From Rhizobium albus (GTDB taxonomy: Bacteria; Pseudomonadota; Alphaproteobacteria; Rhizobiales; Rhizobiaceae), in NCBI GenBank assembly GCA_030160035.1, contig BSNO01000004.1:62001-126000 (forward strand): a stretch of 64,000 nt of DNA, written 5' to 3'. The translations under genes and the position numbers were made by a program. The notes below the pieces were generated by a model. The model was given only the letters and a program-made list of their open reading frames with translations. It was not told the origin of the DNA and searched no databases. Positions within the stretch are counted from its first letter, which is position 1, and the number at the start of each line of letters is the position of its first letter. Positions 1 to 10,700 of this stretch are shown here, piece by piece.

Positions 1-586
1 CGTTGAGCGTGCCATTGGCCCAATAGGCAATGCGGCCCGACGGAAACAGCACCGTCGCTTTTTCTTCCTTCACGGCGCGCGTCGTCAGCTGCAGCGTTTC
101 GCGCGCTTTCAACTTGCTCTTGTGCTCTTCACGCCACTCGACCGGGATGACCATCTCCACGAAGCGTGGGTTGACGCGAATGGCATCGCGATTGGCAAAG
201 AACATCATGTCCGGACGACGGTTCTTCAGAAGGTCGAAGACGGCGATGCCGTCGGCAATCCCGGTCGGGTGGTTCGACACCATGATGAAGCCGCCCTTTT
301 CAGGGATGCGCTCGCCGCGGTTCACCTCGACATTCAGGTTTAACTGAGCGCTGGCATATTCGAACGCCTGGAAGCCTGGCATGTTGGCGACGGCGTCTGC
401 AAACTGCAGCGCCTTGCCGTAGTGCAGCGCGCTGTAGAGGAATGGCCGCATCACCGGCCAGAGAGGATGATTGACCAGACGCTGCCCGCGCTCGGCGATG
501 AGCTCATCGACAATATGGCCGGGGCGGCCTTGGGACAGCAGTGCAATGGCATCGACCACGCCGTGAATATCGCGCTTCTGCACCAT
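1..586 (-). CDS. Lysophospholipid acyltransferase family protein (3' truncated by window edge)
   Basis: The 5' part (195 codons) of a PlsC-like glycerophospholipid acyltransferase; the end lies beyond the window. Seen directly: the acyltransferase motif NHPTGIAD, giving an H-x5-D pair at residues 106 and 112, and FPSGR at 181-185, which corresponds to the FPxG acyl-acceptor motif of this family. Such enzymes transfer an acyl chain to lysophosphatidic acid or a lyso-ornithine-type acceptor at the cytoplasmic membrane; the substrate cannot be told from the sequence. The ATG start is preceded by a GGGGACA purine stretch. It is divergent from xerC, with about 170 bp between them. The family call is firm; the exact reaction is not. 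Confidence 0.8.
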   Translation of the reverse strand, partial: MVQKRDIHGVVDAIALLSQGRPGHIVDELIAERGQRLVNHPLWPVMRPFLYSALHYGKALQFADAVANMPGFQAFEYASAQLNLNVEVNRGERIPEKGGFIMVSNHPTGIADGIAVFDLLKNRRPDMMFFANRDAIRVNPRFVEMVIPVEWREEHKSKLKARETLQLTTRAVKEEKATVLFPSGRIAYWANGTLN

Positions 587-758
587 AAGTGTCCCCGTTA
601 TCGCGTCCAACCGGACATCGCATGCTCTTGTAAAGACAGCATGACAGCCCCTTTTCCGACATCACTCACTAACATCGTAACCCTTATATAACCATTGTCG
701 CAGAGGCTTCGAGGAAAGCCACTGGATATCAAATGACGTTTCTCGGGCGTAACGTAGC

Positions 759-1694
759 GTGACAACCGACCTGCTCCCTGCCGCACCGGATGTGATGATG
801 CAGCGTCAGCGATGGCTTGATGGCCTCAGCATACAGCGGCGTCTGTCAGCGAACACACTTGAGGCTTACGAGCGTGATCTCCGGCAATTCCTCCAATTCA
901 TGAGCAGGCACATAGGTTCCATGCCTGCCATCGCCGATCTGGCAAATCTTCGTCCGACAGATCTGCGCGCCTTTCTTTCCAGCCGTCGCCGCGACGGAGC
1001 GGGGGCACGCACGCTGGGACGCGGGCTTGCAGGCGTCCGCTCGTTCCTGCGCCATCTGGAACGCGAAGGCCTCGTGAACGCGGCAGGCGCCCGCCATGTA
1101 CGCGCACCCAAGACCGGGCGAAGCCTGCCGAAGCCCCTGTCGGAAGAGCAGGCCGTCGCCGTCGCGAATCTCGATGATCAGATGTCCGACGAACCCTGGA
1201 TTGCTGCCCGCAATGCCGCCTTGCTGACGCTGCTCTACGGCTGCGGTCTTCGCATCTCGGAAGCGCTTGCATTGACGCCGGCGTCTATCGGCCCGACCAC
1301 GACGACGCTGCGCATTGCAGGCAAGGGCGGCAAGACGCGGCTCGTTCCGCTCATGGATGTCGCCAGACAGGCAATCGCCGAGTACCTAAGACTTTGCCCC
1401 TATCATCTCGCAGCGCCGGAGCCGCTCTTTCGCGGCACTCGTGGCGGCGCGCTTCATGCGGCAATCATCCAGAAGGAAATGCGCAAGATGCGGTCGGCGC
1501 TCGGGCTCCCCGATACGGCGACCCCGCATGCGCTCCGCCACTCCTTCGCCACGCATCTTCTGGCTGGCGGAGGCGATCTCAGGACCATCCAGGAACTTCT
1601 CGGGCATGCGAGCCTTTCCACCACCCAGATCTACACCGGCGTCGACAGCGCGCGGCTCCTTGCCGCCTACCGCGCAGCCCACCCGCGCGCCTAG
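759..1694 (+). CDS. xerC: Tyrosine recombinase XerC
   Basis: Site-specific recombinase of 311 aa that acts with XerD at dif to resolve chromosome dimers at division. An N-terminal SAM-like DNA-binding domain (about 15-105) precedes the catalytic domain. Visible catalytic residues are R165 (GLRISEAL), a Lys in GKGGKTRL (189-192), H257 and R260 (HALRHSF), H283 (LGHASL) and the nucleophile Y292. The C-terminal end AYRAAHPRA resembles the XerC rather than the XerD tail, which decides the name. The start is GTG, and the N-terminus fits rhizobial homologues. The stop codon sits at the edge of a 48-bp dispersed repeat. Confidence 0.92.
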   Translation: MTTDLLPAAPDVMMQRQRWLDGLSIQRRLSANTLEAYERDLRQFLQFMSRHIGSMPAIADLANLRPTDLRAFLSSRRRDGAGARTLGRGLAGVRSFLRHLEREGLVNAAGARHVRAPKTGRSLPKPLSEEQAVAVANLDDQMSDEPWIAARNAALLTLLYGCGLRISEALALTPASIGPTTTTLRIAGKGGKTRLVPLMDVARQAIAEYLRLCPYHLAAPEPLFRGTRGGALHAAIIQKEMRKMRSALGLPDTATPHALRHSFATHLLAGGGDLRTIQELLGHASLSTTQIYTGVDSARLLAAYRAAHPRA

Positions 1695-1741
1695 AGCGTC
1701 GCCAGGCGAAGTGGGCACCGGTTCAACGTTGGGAAACGCGA
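1694..1741 (+). repeat. Dispersed 48-bp repeat, copy 1
   Basis: A 48-base segment directly after the xerC stop. It matches 38710-38757 at 44 of 48 positions in the same orientation. Its core, GTGGGCACCGGTTCA, is common to both copies. It resembles short intergenic elements scattered through Rhizobiales genomes. Both copies lie just 3' of a plus-strand gene. Confidence 0.8.
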
Positions 1742-1815
1742 GGACGGAGCGGCATTAACGATTTCTTGCGCGGGCGAATGTTATCGCAGAGCGATCAACA
1801 GCACCGGGATGTCTC

Positions 1816-2895
1816 GTGATCGCACGCATCAAAACCGTCACCGAAGAGCATCTGGCGCGCGGCGTCATCGGTTTTCTCGGATTGATCCACCTCATCATGG
1901 CGCTGAGCCTCCTCATGGTGCTGGCGACGCTTGAGCGCGCCGATGCGCAGGAGCAGCCAGCCGCATGCGGCGGCGAGAACCTCATCGACCGCATGCGCGC
2001 CGAAGACGATCCACGTCTGCCGGCATTGCTGGAAGCGGCAGCGGCGACACCCAATGGTGAAGGCCTGTTGTGGCGTGTCGAGAACGAGGAAGGCGTCGCC
2101 TCCTATCTTCTCGGCACCATGCATGTCGCCGATCCGCGCGTGACGGAACTGACCAACACCGTGAGCCAAGCGCTCGACGCATCGGAAACCGTGGTCATCG
2201 AAACCGACGAGATCCTCGATCCCGAAGTGGCGCAGGCGGCGCTCATCGCGCGCCCCGAACTGACGATGTTCACCGATGGCCGCACCCTGCGCACCGTGAT
2301 GAGCGACGAGGATTTCGCTCTTGTCGAAACCCGGCTCGATGAGCTCGGACTGCCGGTCGACGCTCTCGTGCACATGAAACCGTGGATGATCGCCGGTCTC
2401 GTTGCGCTTCCGGCCTGCGAACACGCGAGAAAAGCCGAGGGTGCCGCCTTCCTCGACCAGATGCTCGCGGAACAGGCGCTGGCAGACGGCAAGGCCGTCG
2501 ACGGACTTGAAACCATTGCCGAGCAGCTTGACGCCATGGCCAGCCTGTCGCTCGAATTTCATGTGCGCGGTCTGGTGGAAACGCTGTCGCTCGGGCCCCT
2601 GCTCGAGGACGTCACGGCGACGATGACGGATCTCTACGTCGCGGGCGAAACCGGCATGATCATGCCGATGCTCCGCGAGGCTGCTCCTGAGGGTCATGAG
2701 AGAGACGCACAGGGCTATGCCGATTTCGAAGAGCGGATCGTCCTTGCCCGCAATCGCATCATGGCGGAACGCGCCGAACCGTTCCTGGATGAAGGCCACG
2801 CCTTTATCGCGGTCGGTGCGCTGCACCTGCCCGGCGACGAAGGCGTTATCGAACTGTTGCGCGATGCCGGCTATTCGGTCGAACGGGCCGATTGA
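1816..2895 (+). CDS. TraB/GumN family protein
   Basis: A 359-aa protein with an N-terminal hydrophobic segment (about 17-38) that may be a signal peptide or anchor, then a TraB/GumN domain. Family hallmarks are LLGTMHVADPRV (from residue 98) and the C-terminal VGALHLPGDEG block (about 332), with conserved Glu and His residues like those of the TIKI/TraB metalloprotease-like fold. GumN-type proteins are probably exported hydrolases, but the substrate is unknown. The start is GTG, with GGGAT just upstream. It stands alone downstream of xerC and is convergent with the lipoprotein gene at 2939. Confidence 0.82.
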   Translation: MIARIKTVTEEHLARGVIGFLGLIHLIMALSLLMVLATLERADAQEQPAACGGENLIDRMRAEDDPRLPALLEAAAATPNGEGLLWRVENEEGVASYLLGTMHVADPRVTELTNTVSQALDASETVVIETDEILDPEVAQAALIARPELTMFTDGRTLRTVMSDEDFALVETRLDELGLPVDALVHMKPWMIAGLVALPACEHARKAEGAAFLDQMLAEQALADGKAVDGLETIAEQLDAMASLSLEFHVRGLVETLSLGPLLEDVTATMTDLYVAGETGMIMPMLREAAPEGHERDAQGYADFEERIVLARNRIMAERAEPFLDEGHAFIAVGALHLPGDEGVIELLRDAGYSVERAD

Positions 2896-2938
2896 AACGG
2901 CGGCCGGTCAGCCGCTGCTCCCTTGTCATGCTCGAAGC

Positions 2939-4021
2939 CTAGTTGGTCGTCTGACCTTCCCGCGCGATGAACTGGCCGCCGAGATACACATCCTGACCGC
3001 CGCGCGTTCCGTTTGCCTGGAACACGCCACCGACGGCATCCGCGTTCTGCCCCAGGAACGACCCGGTCACTGCAGAATCCGTGAAGCTTGCAACGGGTGT
3101 CGCCCCCTGCAGCATGGTCACCGATCCACCATCGAAATGCTGGCCGCTGATCTGCGAGCCATCCAGCCGCAGCGAGAAGTCTGCTGCCTGTTGCGCCCCG
3201 AAGCGACGCAGATTGGTGATCTCGCCATCCACCGTCCCGGCACCGAAATCAGCGACCATGCGTACATCGCCACCGTAATCGACCTGGCTGTTGGACACGC
3301 CCGTGCCCGTCGCCACGCGCACGTAAGCGGCACCCTTGTCGGCATTGCCAGTATCGGTTCCGATGAAGGTTGCGACGCCCGTGCGGCTCGCCACGGTGGA
3401 AGCAGGCGCAAAATCGCCGCCATAGAAGATGCTGATCGTGTCGATCGGTTGGGTGACGTCGATGCGATCCTGATGATGATCGATCGTAAAGAATTCGTCC
3501 GTACCATCTTGGTCGGCATCATAATACGTCACCATCACATCGGCGACCGAAGTGCCGGAAACTCCCATAAATTCCGACTGTAGAGCGTTTGTCGTCGTGA
3601 TGCCCCGCGCGTCGGTTTGCGCTTCCGCAGTAACTCCCGGAACAGCCGAACCATCGCGGTATCGGCCTCCAGTCGCTACTACGACTGACCCGCCTGCCTG
3701 CTTCGCGGTGGACAGATCAGCCGTGCCTTCGATCGGAGCACTCGAGGTCACGAGATCGCCGGTTGGCACATAGGCGAACTTGCCCTGCTCATAGATCGGA
3801 ACCGGTGTAGGAATCGGCTGCTGCGCGCGCGCAAACTTGGTCGAAACGCCGCGAATGGCGCTGCCGGTTCCACCTCCTGCGCCGCCACCTGCGCCACCAC
3901 CGCCGGGCGTGCCGCCGGCACCGGCGCCTGGCCCGATCGATCCGGTCGTGGTCGAACCACCGCACGCGGCAAGCGCCAGCACCGGCGCCAGCGCAAGCAC
4001 TGGCAGAATTTTCATGGTCAT
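2939..4021 (-). CDS. TbpB-like beta-barrel surface lipoprotein
   Basis: A predicted lipoprotein of 360 aa. The start MTMKIL is chosen because GGGGACGA lies about 6 nt before it; an upstream in-frame ATG at 4042 lacks this. The signal peptide ends in the lipobox LAAC and is followed by a Gly-rich linker of about 40 residues. The C-terminal part carries the repeat-type motif GSFLGQNADAVGGVF and the closing strand YLGGQFIARE, as in the eight-stranded barrel of transferrin-binding-protein-like (TbpB, HpuA, Slam-substrate) lipoproteins. Rhizobial homologues are of unknown function. Alphaproteobacteria lack transferrin hosts in most cases, so haem or iron binding is only a guess. It lies after the lpd operon terminator. 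Confidence 0.68.
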   Translation of the reverse strand: MTMKILPVLALAPVLALAACGGSTTTGSIGPGAGAGGTPGGGGAGGGAGGGTGSAIRGVSTKFARAQQPIPTPVPIYEQGKFAYVPTGDLVTSSAPIEGTADLSTAKQAGGSVVVATGGRYRDGSAVPGVTAEAQTDARGITTTNALQSEFMGVSGTSVADVMVTYYDADQDGTDEFFTIDHHQDRIDVTQPIDTISIFYGGDFAPASTVASRTGVATFIGTDTGNADKGAAYVRVATGTGVSNSQVDYGGDVRMVADFGAGTVDGEITNLRRFGAQQAADFSLRLDGSQISGQHFDGGSVTMLQGATPVASFTDSAVTGSFLGQNADAVGGVFQANGTRGGQDVYLGGQFIAREGQTTN

Positions 4022-4140
4022 TGTCTGTCGTCCCCAGCCCATATGTTGAGACGCGCGCCGCCTGGTTCAGGTTCGGCGCACGCTTTGCGGGACTAGACAG
4101 ACGACAGAGCGTGCACGGGTACAATCACCCGTACAGGTGA

Positions 4141-4169
4141 GAAAGCGGCGTCTCTTGGAAGACGCCGCT
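4141..4169 (-). terminator. Rho-independent terminator after lpd
   Basis: A perfect 10-bp inverted repeat (4144-4153 with 4160-4169, 6-nt loop), 10 bp past the lpd stop and followed on the minus strand by TTTC. It probably ends the whole mdh-suc-lpd transcript. Confidence 0.75.
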
Positions 4170-4179
4170 CTCGATACTT

Positions 4180-5586
4180 TTACATATGGATGGGCTTGAA
4201 GAAGGTGGCGAGCGCGGCTTCCTTGACCGCCTCCGACAAGGTCGGGTGGGCATGGCAGGTGCGCGCAAGATCTTCCGCCGATCCGCCGAACTCCATCAGC
4301 ACGGCTGCCTCATGGATGAGATCACCCGCACCGGCGCCGACGATGTGCACGCCAAGCACCCGGTCGGTGTCCTTGTCGGCGAGGATCTTGACGAAGCCTT
4401 CGGTGGCCAGCATCGCGCGGGCACGGCCGTTTGCGGTGAAGGGGAACTTGCCGGCCTTGTAAGCGACGCCGTCAGCCTTCAGTTGCTCTTCGGTGCGGCC
4501 GATGGAGGCGACTTCCGGCTGCGTGTAGACGACGCTCGGAATGACCTCGTAATTCACGTGACCGGCCTGGCCGGCGATGATCTCGGCTACGGCCACGCCT
4601 TCGTCTTCGGCCTTGTGGGCAAGCATCGGACCCGCGACGACATCGCCGATCGCGTAAACGCCGGGCACCGAAGTCTGGAAATGCGCATCGATCTGCACGC
4701 GACCGCCCTTTTCCATGACTACGCCGGCATCTTCGAGGCCGAGCCCGTCCGTGTAAGGCCGGCGTCCGGTCGCAACGAGCACGATATCCGCGTCCACCGT
4801 CTGCGCCTCGCCGCCCTTGGCGGGTTCGAACGTGACGGCAGCACCGGCATCCTTGCGCGTGACGGCCGTTACCTTCTGGCCAAGCTTGAAGTCGAGGCCC
4901 TGCTTGGCCAGCATGCGCTGGAACTGCTTGGAGACTTCGCCGTCCATGCCACCGAGGATCGCATCCAGATATTCGACCACGGTGACCTTGGCGCCGAGAC
5001 GCGCCCAGACCGAGCCGAGTTCGAGACCGATGACGCCGCCGCCGACAACCACCAGGTGGCCGGGCACCTTCTCCAGTTCCAGCGCGCCGGTCGAAGAGAC
5101 GATGACCTTCTCGTCGAAGGCAACGTCGACGCCGGGAATGCCCGCAACGTCCGAACCGGTGGCGATGACGATGTTCTTCGCCTCGATTTCCTGGCTTTCG
5201 CCGCCCTCCGTCGTCACCGACAGCTTGCCTTCGCCGAGCACCTTGCCGGTGCCGACGAGCACGTCGATCTTGTTCTTCTTCATGAGGAAGGAGACGCCAT
5301 CGACATTGGCCTTAACGACGGCATCCTTGTGCGCCATCATCGCCGGCAGGTTGAGCGTCGGTGTTCCGACCTCGACACCGAGATCGGCATGGCTGTGGCC
5401 CGCTTGATGGAACACTTCCGAAGCATGCAGCATCGCCTTGGACGGAATGCAGCCGATGTTCAGGCAGGTGCCGCCAAGCGTCGGGCGCTTCTCCACGATC
5501 GCGGTCTTGAGACCAAGCTGCGCAGCCTTCACGGCGCAGACATATCCACCCGGTCCAGAACCGATGACGACGACATCGTAAGCCAT
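4180..5586 (-). CDS. lpdA: Dihydrolipoyl dehydrogenase (E3)
   Basis: Flavoprotein of 468 aa that reoxidises the lipoyl groups of E2 using NAD+. Seen: the FAD-binding GSGPGGYV at the N-terminus, the redox-active disulfide in GGTCLNIGCIPSK (C41, C46), a second dinucleotide fold VVGGGVIGLE, and the C-terminal HAHPTLSE with the catalytic His-Glu pair. Length is normal for the family. It is the last gene of the mdh-sucCDAB-SDR operon, so it most likely serves 2-oxoglutarate dehydrogenase, though E3 may be shared with other complexes. Confidence 0.96.
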   Translation of the reverse strand: MAYDVVVIGSGPGGYVCAVKAAQLGLKTAIVEKRPTLGGTCLNIGCIPSKAMLHASEVFHQAGHSHADLGVEVGTPTLNLPAMMAHKDAVVKANVDGVSFLMKKNKIDVLVGTGKVLGEGKLSVTTEGGESQEIEAKNIVIATGSDVAGIPGVDVAFDEKVIVSSTGALELEKVPGHLVVVGGGVIGLELGSVWARLGAKVTVVEYLDAILGGMDGEVSKQFQRMLAKQGLDFKLGQKVTAVTRKDAGAAVTFEPAKGGEAQTVDADIVLVATGRRPYTDGLGLEDAGVVMEKGGRVQIDAHFQTSVPGVYAIGDVVAGPMLAHKAEDEGVAVAEIIAGQAGHVNYEVIPSVVYTQPEVASIGRTEEQLKADGVAYKAGKFPFTANGRARAMLATEGFVKILADKDTDRVLGVHIVGAGAGDLIHEAAVLMEFGGSAEDLARTCHAHPTLSEAVKEAALATFFKPIHM

Positions 5587-5627
5587 TGAATGAAATCCTT
5601 TCGTTTTTGAAGACCGGCGGCGCGCGT

Positions 5628-6383
5628 TCAGCGACCACCGGTGATATCGAGGACGGTACCCGTCGTGTACGAGGCTTCGTCCGAAAGCAGCCAGAGAATT
5701 CCGCGCGCGACCTCGTCGGCAGTGCCTTCGCGCTTCATGGGAAGTGCATCACGCACCTGCGCGACGCGGTCGGGCTCGCCACCCGAAGCATGGATATCCG
5801 TGTCGATGATACCGGGACGGACGGCATTGACGCGAACTTTTTCGGCCGCGACTTCGAGCGCAAGACCCTTCGTCATGGTCTCGACCGCGGCCTTCGACGC
5901 TGCATAATCGACGTACCAGCCGGGGGAGCCAAGGCGTGCGGCTGCCGATGATAGATTGACGATCGCACCGCCCTGCCCGCCATGCCGCGTCGACATGCGC
6001 CTAACCGCTTCGCGTGCGCACAGGAAGCTGCCCGTCACATTGATGCGGAACATGCGCTCCAGTCGATCGAGGCTGATCTCGTCGACCCGTGCCATGCGAT
6101 CGACGACACCGGCATTGTTGACCAGGGCATCGAGCCTGCCGAAACGCCGATCGATCTCCTCGAAAACAGCAAGGATGTCCGCCTCCCGGCCAACGTCCCC
6201 CGCCACCGCGAAGGCTTCGCCGCCTGCAGCTTTGATGTCGGCGACCACCCGTTCGGCCGCCTGCTCATCGGAGACGTAGTTGACGGCGACGCGATAGCCG
6301 CGTGCTCCCGCAAGACGACAGACGGCAGCGCCGATGCCACGGCTTCCGCCGGTGACGAGCAGTGACGGTGCCTTGCCGTTCAT
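5628..6383 (-). CDS. SDR family NAD(P)-dependent oxidoreductase
   Basis: A classical short-chain dehydrogenase/reductase of 251 aa. The cofactor motif TGGSRGIGAAV is near the N-terminus, then NNAG, then the catalytic Ser in NLSSAA and Tyr-x3-Lys in YAASK. The sequence is FabG-like, but the substrate cannot be assigned. It sits between sucB and lpdA, about 40 bp from lpdA, and is transcribed with them. This insertion is seen in related Rhizobiales but has no known role in the complex. Confidence 0.85.
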   Translation of the reverse strand: MNGKAPSLLVTGGSRGIGAAVCRLAGARGYRVAVNYVSDEQAAERVVADIKAAGGEAFAVAGDVGREADILAVFEEIDRRFGRLDALVNNAGVVDRMARVDEISLDRLERMFRINVTGSFLCAREAVRRMSTRHGGQGGAIVNLSSAAARLGSPGWYVDYAASKAAVETMTKGLALEVAAEKVRVNAVRPGIIDTDIHASGGEPDRVAQVRDALPMKREGTADEVARGILWLLSDEASYTTGTVLDITGGR

Positions 6384-6451
6384 TGCGCTGCCCTTCCTGA
6401 TCGTCGTGGGCCGCCTGAAGCGTCGGACAGCCCACGGTTTGTCCGCGAACC

Positions 6452-7684
6452 TTAAAGGTCGAGAACGAGACGTTCCGGATCTTCGAGGCTTTCCTTGACG
6501 CGCACGAGGAAAGTGACAGCTTCCTTGCCGTCGACGATGCGGTGATCGTAGGAAAGCGCCAGATACATCATCGGACGGATGACGACCTGGCCGCCGATCG
6601 CGACCGGACGCTCCTGGATCTTGTGCATGCCGAGGATGCCCGACTGCGGCGCATTCAGGATCGGCGATGACATCAGCGAGCCGTAGACCCCACCGTTCGA
6701 GATGGTGAAGGTGCCGCCCTGCATGTCCGCCATGCCGAGCTTGCCGTCACGTGCTGCAACACCGAGACGACCGATTTCCTGCTCGATCTCGGCAATCGAC
6801 ATCTGGTCCGCATCGCGCACGACCGGCACGACGAGACCCTTGTCGGTGCCGACAGCGACGCCGATGTGGCAGAAATTCTTGAAGACGATGTCATTGCCAT
6901 CGATCTCGGCGTTGACCGAGGGAATCTCCTTCAGGGCGTGCGTCACGGCCTTGGTGAAGAAGCCCATGAAGCCGAGCTTCACGCCGTGCTTCTTCTCGAA
7001 GAGATCCTTGTACTTCTTGCGCAGGTCCATGACCGCCGTCATGTCCACCTCGTTGTAGGTGGTCAGCATGGCAGCGGTGTTCTGCGCATCCTTGAGGCGC
7101 TTGGCGATCGTCTGGCGCAGGCGCGTCATCTTCACGCGCTCTTCGCGGGACACGTCGGCTTCGCTGGAAGCAGGGCGCGGCGCCTTCGGTGCTTCTGCAG
7201 CCGGTGCGGCCGAGCTGCCCTTGTTGATCGCGTCGATCACGTCGCCCTTGAGAACCTGGCCACGCTTGCCGCTGCCCGAAACCTGATCGGCCGAAACGTT
7301 CTTCTCCGCCATCATCTTGGCGGCGGACGGTGCGGGCGGCATGTCGCCGGACTTTGCGGCAGGCTCGGCGGCTGGCTTGGCTGCAGCTGGCTTCGGCGCT
7401 TCCGCCTTCGGCTCTTCCGTCTTGGCCGGCTGGGCAGCAGCACCCGATCCGGCGCCGATCTGGCCGAGAAGCGCGTTGACCTCCACGGTGTCACCCGTCT
7501 GGGCCAGAATTTCCGTCAGCACGCCGGACGCCGGCGCCGGCACCTCGACCGTCACCTTGTCGGTCTCAAGCTCGACCAGCGGCTCGTCGGCGTTGATGGT
7601 GTCGCCAACCTTCTTGAACCAGGTGCCGATCGTGGCTTCGGAGACGGATTCGCCCAATGTCGGGACGCGGATTTCGGTGGCCAT
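6452..7684 (-). CDS. sucB: 2-oxoglutarate dehydrogenase E2, dihydrolipoamide succinyltransferase
   Basis: E2 core of 410 aa. The N-terminal lipoyl domain carries the lipoylated Lys in ETDKV (K43). An Ala/Pro/Lys-rich flexible linker (about 80-130) follows, then a peripheral subunit-binding domain ([20 protein letters not shown]), a second linker, and the catalytic domain with the active-site SYDHRIVDG near the C-terminus. It transfers the succinyl group to CoA. It lies 57 bp after sucA and upstream of the SDR gene in the same operon. Confidence 0.96.
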   Translation of the reverse strand: MATEIRVPTLGESVSEATIGTWFKKVGDTINADEPLVELETDKVTVEVPAPASGVLTEILAQTGDTVEVNALLGQIGAGSGAAAQPAKTEEPKAEAPKPAAAKPAAEPAAKSGDMPPAPSAAKMMAEKNVSADQVSGSGKRGQVLKGDVIDAINKGSSAAPAAEAPKAPRPASSEADVSREERVKMTRLRQTIAKRLKDAQNTAAMLTTYNEVDMTAVMDLRKKYKDLFEKKHGVKLGFMGFFTKAVTHALKEIPSVNAEIDGNDIVFKNFCHIGVAVGTDKGLVVPVVRDADQMSIAEIEQEIGRLGVAARDGKLGMADMQGGTFTISNGGVYGSLMSSPILNAPQSGILGMHKIQERPVAIGGQVVIRPMMYLALSYDHRIVDGKEAVTFLVRVKESLEDPERLVLDL

Positions 7685-7741
7685 GGCTGTCAGCTTTTCC
7701 GTTCAATAGGGGATCGAAATGAGAGGCGAGTGACGCCCGGC

Positions 7742-10700
7742 TCAATCGCCGAGCGCATCTTCGAGGAAGGCGTCGAGCTGCGCCTTGTGCTTGGACATGA
7801 GGCCCGTCGCCGGCGAAGCGGCAGCCGGACGGCCCGTGTAGCGCACGCGCTGGTACTTCGCGTCGATATGAGCGAGCACCCACTCGAGATAAGGATCGAT
7901 GAAGGCCCAGGCGCCCATGTTCTTTGGCTCTTCCTGGCACCACACCATCTCCGCACCCCGGAAGCGCGACAGCTCATTGATGAGCGCCTTGGCCGGGAAC
8001 GGATAGAGCTGCTCCAGACGCAGAAGGTATATGTCGTCGATGTCGCGTGCTTCGCGTTCTTCGTACAGGTCGTAATAGACCTTGCCGGTGCACATGACGA
8101 CGCGACGGATCTTGCTGTCCTTCTGCAGCTTGATCTTCTCGTTCTTCAGAACTTCGGCGTCGTCCCACAGCAGGCGGTGGAAGGACGTTTCGCCCGAAAG
8201 TTCCGAAAGCGTCGACACAGCACGCTTGTGGCGCAGGAGCGACTTCGGCGTCATCATGATCAACGGCTTGCGGAAGTCACGCTTCATCTGCCGGCGCAGA
8301 ATGTGGAAGTAGTTAGCCGGCGTCGAGCAGTTCGCGACCTGCATGTTGTCTTCCGCGCACATCTGCAGCCAGCGCTCGAGGCGGGCCGAGGAGTGCTCGG
8401 GGCCTTGCCCTTCGTAGCCATGCGGCAGAAGGCATACGAGGCCCGACATGCGCAGCCACTTGCGCTCACCCGACGAGATGAACTGGTCGAAGATGACCTG
8501 GGCGCCATTGGCGAAATCGCCGAACTGGGCTTCCCAGAGCGTCAGCGCATTCGGCTCCGACAGCGAGTAGCCATATTCGAAACCGAGTACCGCTTCTTCC
8601 GAAAGCATCGAGTTGATGACTTCGTAAAGTTGCTGGCCCTTGGCGAGATTGTTGAGCGAGATGTAGCGGTCTTCGCTCTGCTGGTCGTAAAGCACCGAAT
8701 GGCGCTGCGAGAAGGTACCACGCTCCACGTCCTGGCCGGACAGCCGGACCGGATGGCCATCGAGCAGCAGCGAGCCAAAGGCGAGCGCTTCGCCGGTCGC
8801 CCAGTCGATGCCTTCACCGCTTTCGATCATCTGCGAGCGGTTCGCGAGGAAACGCTGAATGGTGCGGTGCGTCTCGAAGCCTTCCGGGACTTCGCACAGC
8901 TTGCGGCCGATGTCCTTCAGCGTCTTCATCGGAACGGCGGTCTTGCCGCGGCGCTGCTCGTCCTGATTGTCGGCAACGCGCATGCCCGACCAGACGCCGT
9001 CCAGCCAGTCGGCCTTATTGGGCTTGTAGGACTGGCCGCTCTCGAATTCCTGTTCGAGATGCGCACGCCAGTCGGCCTTCATCTTCTCGAACGTACCGAG
9101 ATCGATGTGGCCTTCCTCGATCAGCTTCTTGGAGTAGATCTGCACCACGGTCTCGTGGCTGCGGATCTTCTTGTACATCTTCGGCTGCGTGAATGCCGGC
9201 TCGTCGCCTTCGTTGTGGCCGAAGCGGCGGTAGCAGAACATGTCGATGACGACCGGCTTGTGGAACGTCATGCGGAATTCCGCAGCGATCTTCGCCGCGT
9301 AGACGACGGCTTCTGGATCGTCGCCATTCACGTGCAGGATCGGCGCCTCGATCATCTTGGCGACGTCGGACGGATAAGGCGAGGAGCGCGAGAAGCGTGG
9401 GTTTGTCGTGAAGCCGATCTGGTTGTTCACGATGAAATGCAGCGTCCCGGCAACGCGGTGGCCGCGAAGACCCGAAAGGCCGAAGCACTCGGCAACGACG
9501 CCCTGGCCCGCAAAGGCCGCATCGCCATGCAGAAGCAGCGGCAGAACCTGCGCCCGTGTCTCAAGCGGCACGATCTCGTCGCGCGGCGAGCCGGAAAGAA
9601 TGTCCTGCTTGGCACGCGCCTTGCCCATGACGACCGGGTTGACGATTTCCAGGTGCGACGGGTTGGCCGTCAGCGACAGGTGCACTTTGTTGCCGTCGAA
9701 TTCGCGGTCCGACGAGGCACCGAGGTGGTACTTCACGTCGCCGGAACCTTCCACGTCGTCAGGCGCGAACGAACCGCCCTTGAACTCGTGGAAGATCGCG
9801 CGGTGCGGCTTCGCCATCACCTGGCTCAGCACGTTGAGACGGCCGCGGTGCGGCATGCCGAGAACGATTTCCTTGAGCCCAAGCTGGCCACCGCGCTTGA
9901 TGATCTGCTCGAGCGCAGGAATGAGCGCTTCGCCGCCATCGAGGCCAAAGCGCTTCGTGCCCTTGTACTTCACGTCGATGAACTGCTCGAAGCCCTCGGC
10001 CTCGATCAACTTCTGCAGGATCGCCCGCTTGCCGTTCGCAGTGAACTCGACACCTTTGTCCGGCCCTTCGATGCGGGCCTGGATCCAGGATTTCTCTTCC
10101 GGATTGGAGATGTGCATGAACTCCACGCCGATCGTGGAGCAATAGGTGCGCTTCAGGATGTCCAGCATCTCGCGCACGGTCGCATATTCGAGACCGAGCA
10201 CGTTATCGAGGAAGATCTTGCGGTCCATGTCTGCCTCGGTGAACCCATAGGCCTCCGGCGACAGCTCGTTGTAATCTTCCTTTTCCTCTTCGATGCCGAG
10301 CGGATCGAGCTTGGCGTGAAGGTGGCCGCGCATGCGGTAGGCGCGGATCATCATGATGGCGCGGACGGAATCGCGCGTCGCGCGCAGCACTTCCTCGCTG
10401 GTCATCTGCGCCTGCTGGCCGGCCGCTGCAGGCGCCGCCGACGCAGAACCCTTCGTGGAAATCTTCTTCTCGAAGTGCTTCTCGACGCGGCCCCAGTCGC
10501 CATCCATGGCCGACACCAGCTCGCCATTGGCGTGGATCGGCCAGTTCTTCTGCTTCCAAGAGGCGCCGTCCGCGGCCTTGCGGGCGATATCGGGCTCGTC
10601 TTTCAGCTGACCGAAAAAGGCCTGCCACTCGCCATCCACGCTGGCTGGATCATCCTGGTAGCGAGCGTAGAGTTCCTCGATGTAGGCGGCGTTCGCGCCA

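Noticed and set aside
4186-5589. A 467-codon open frame opposite lpdA
   Set aside because: Fully antisense to a secure gene; composition is that of a shadow frame.
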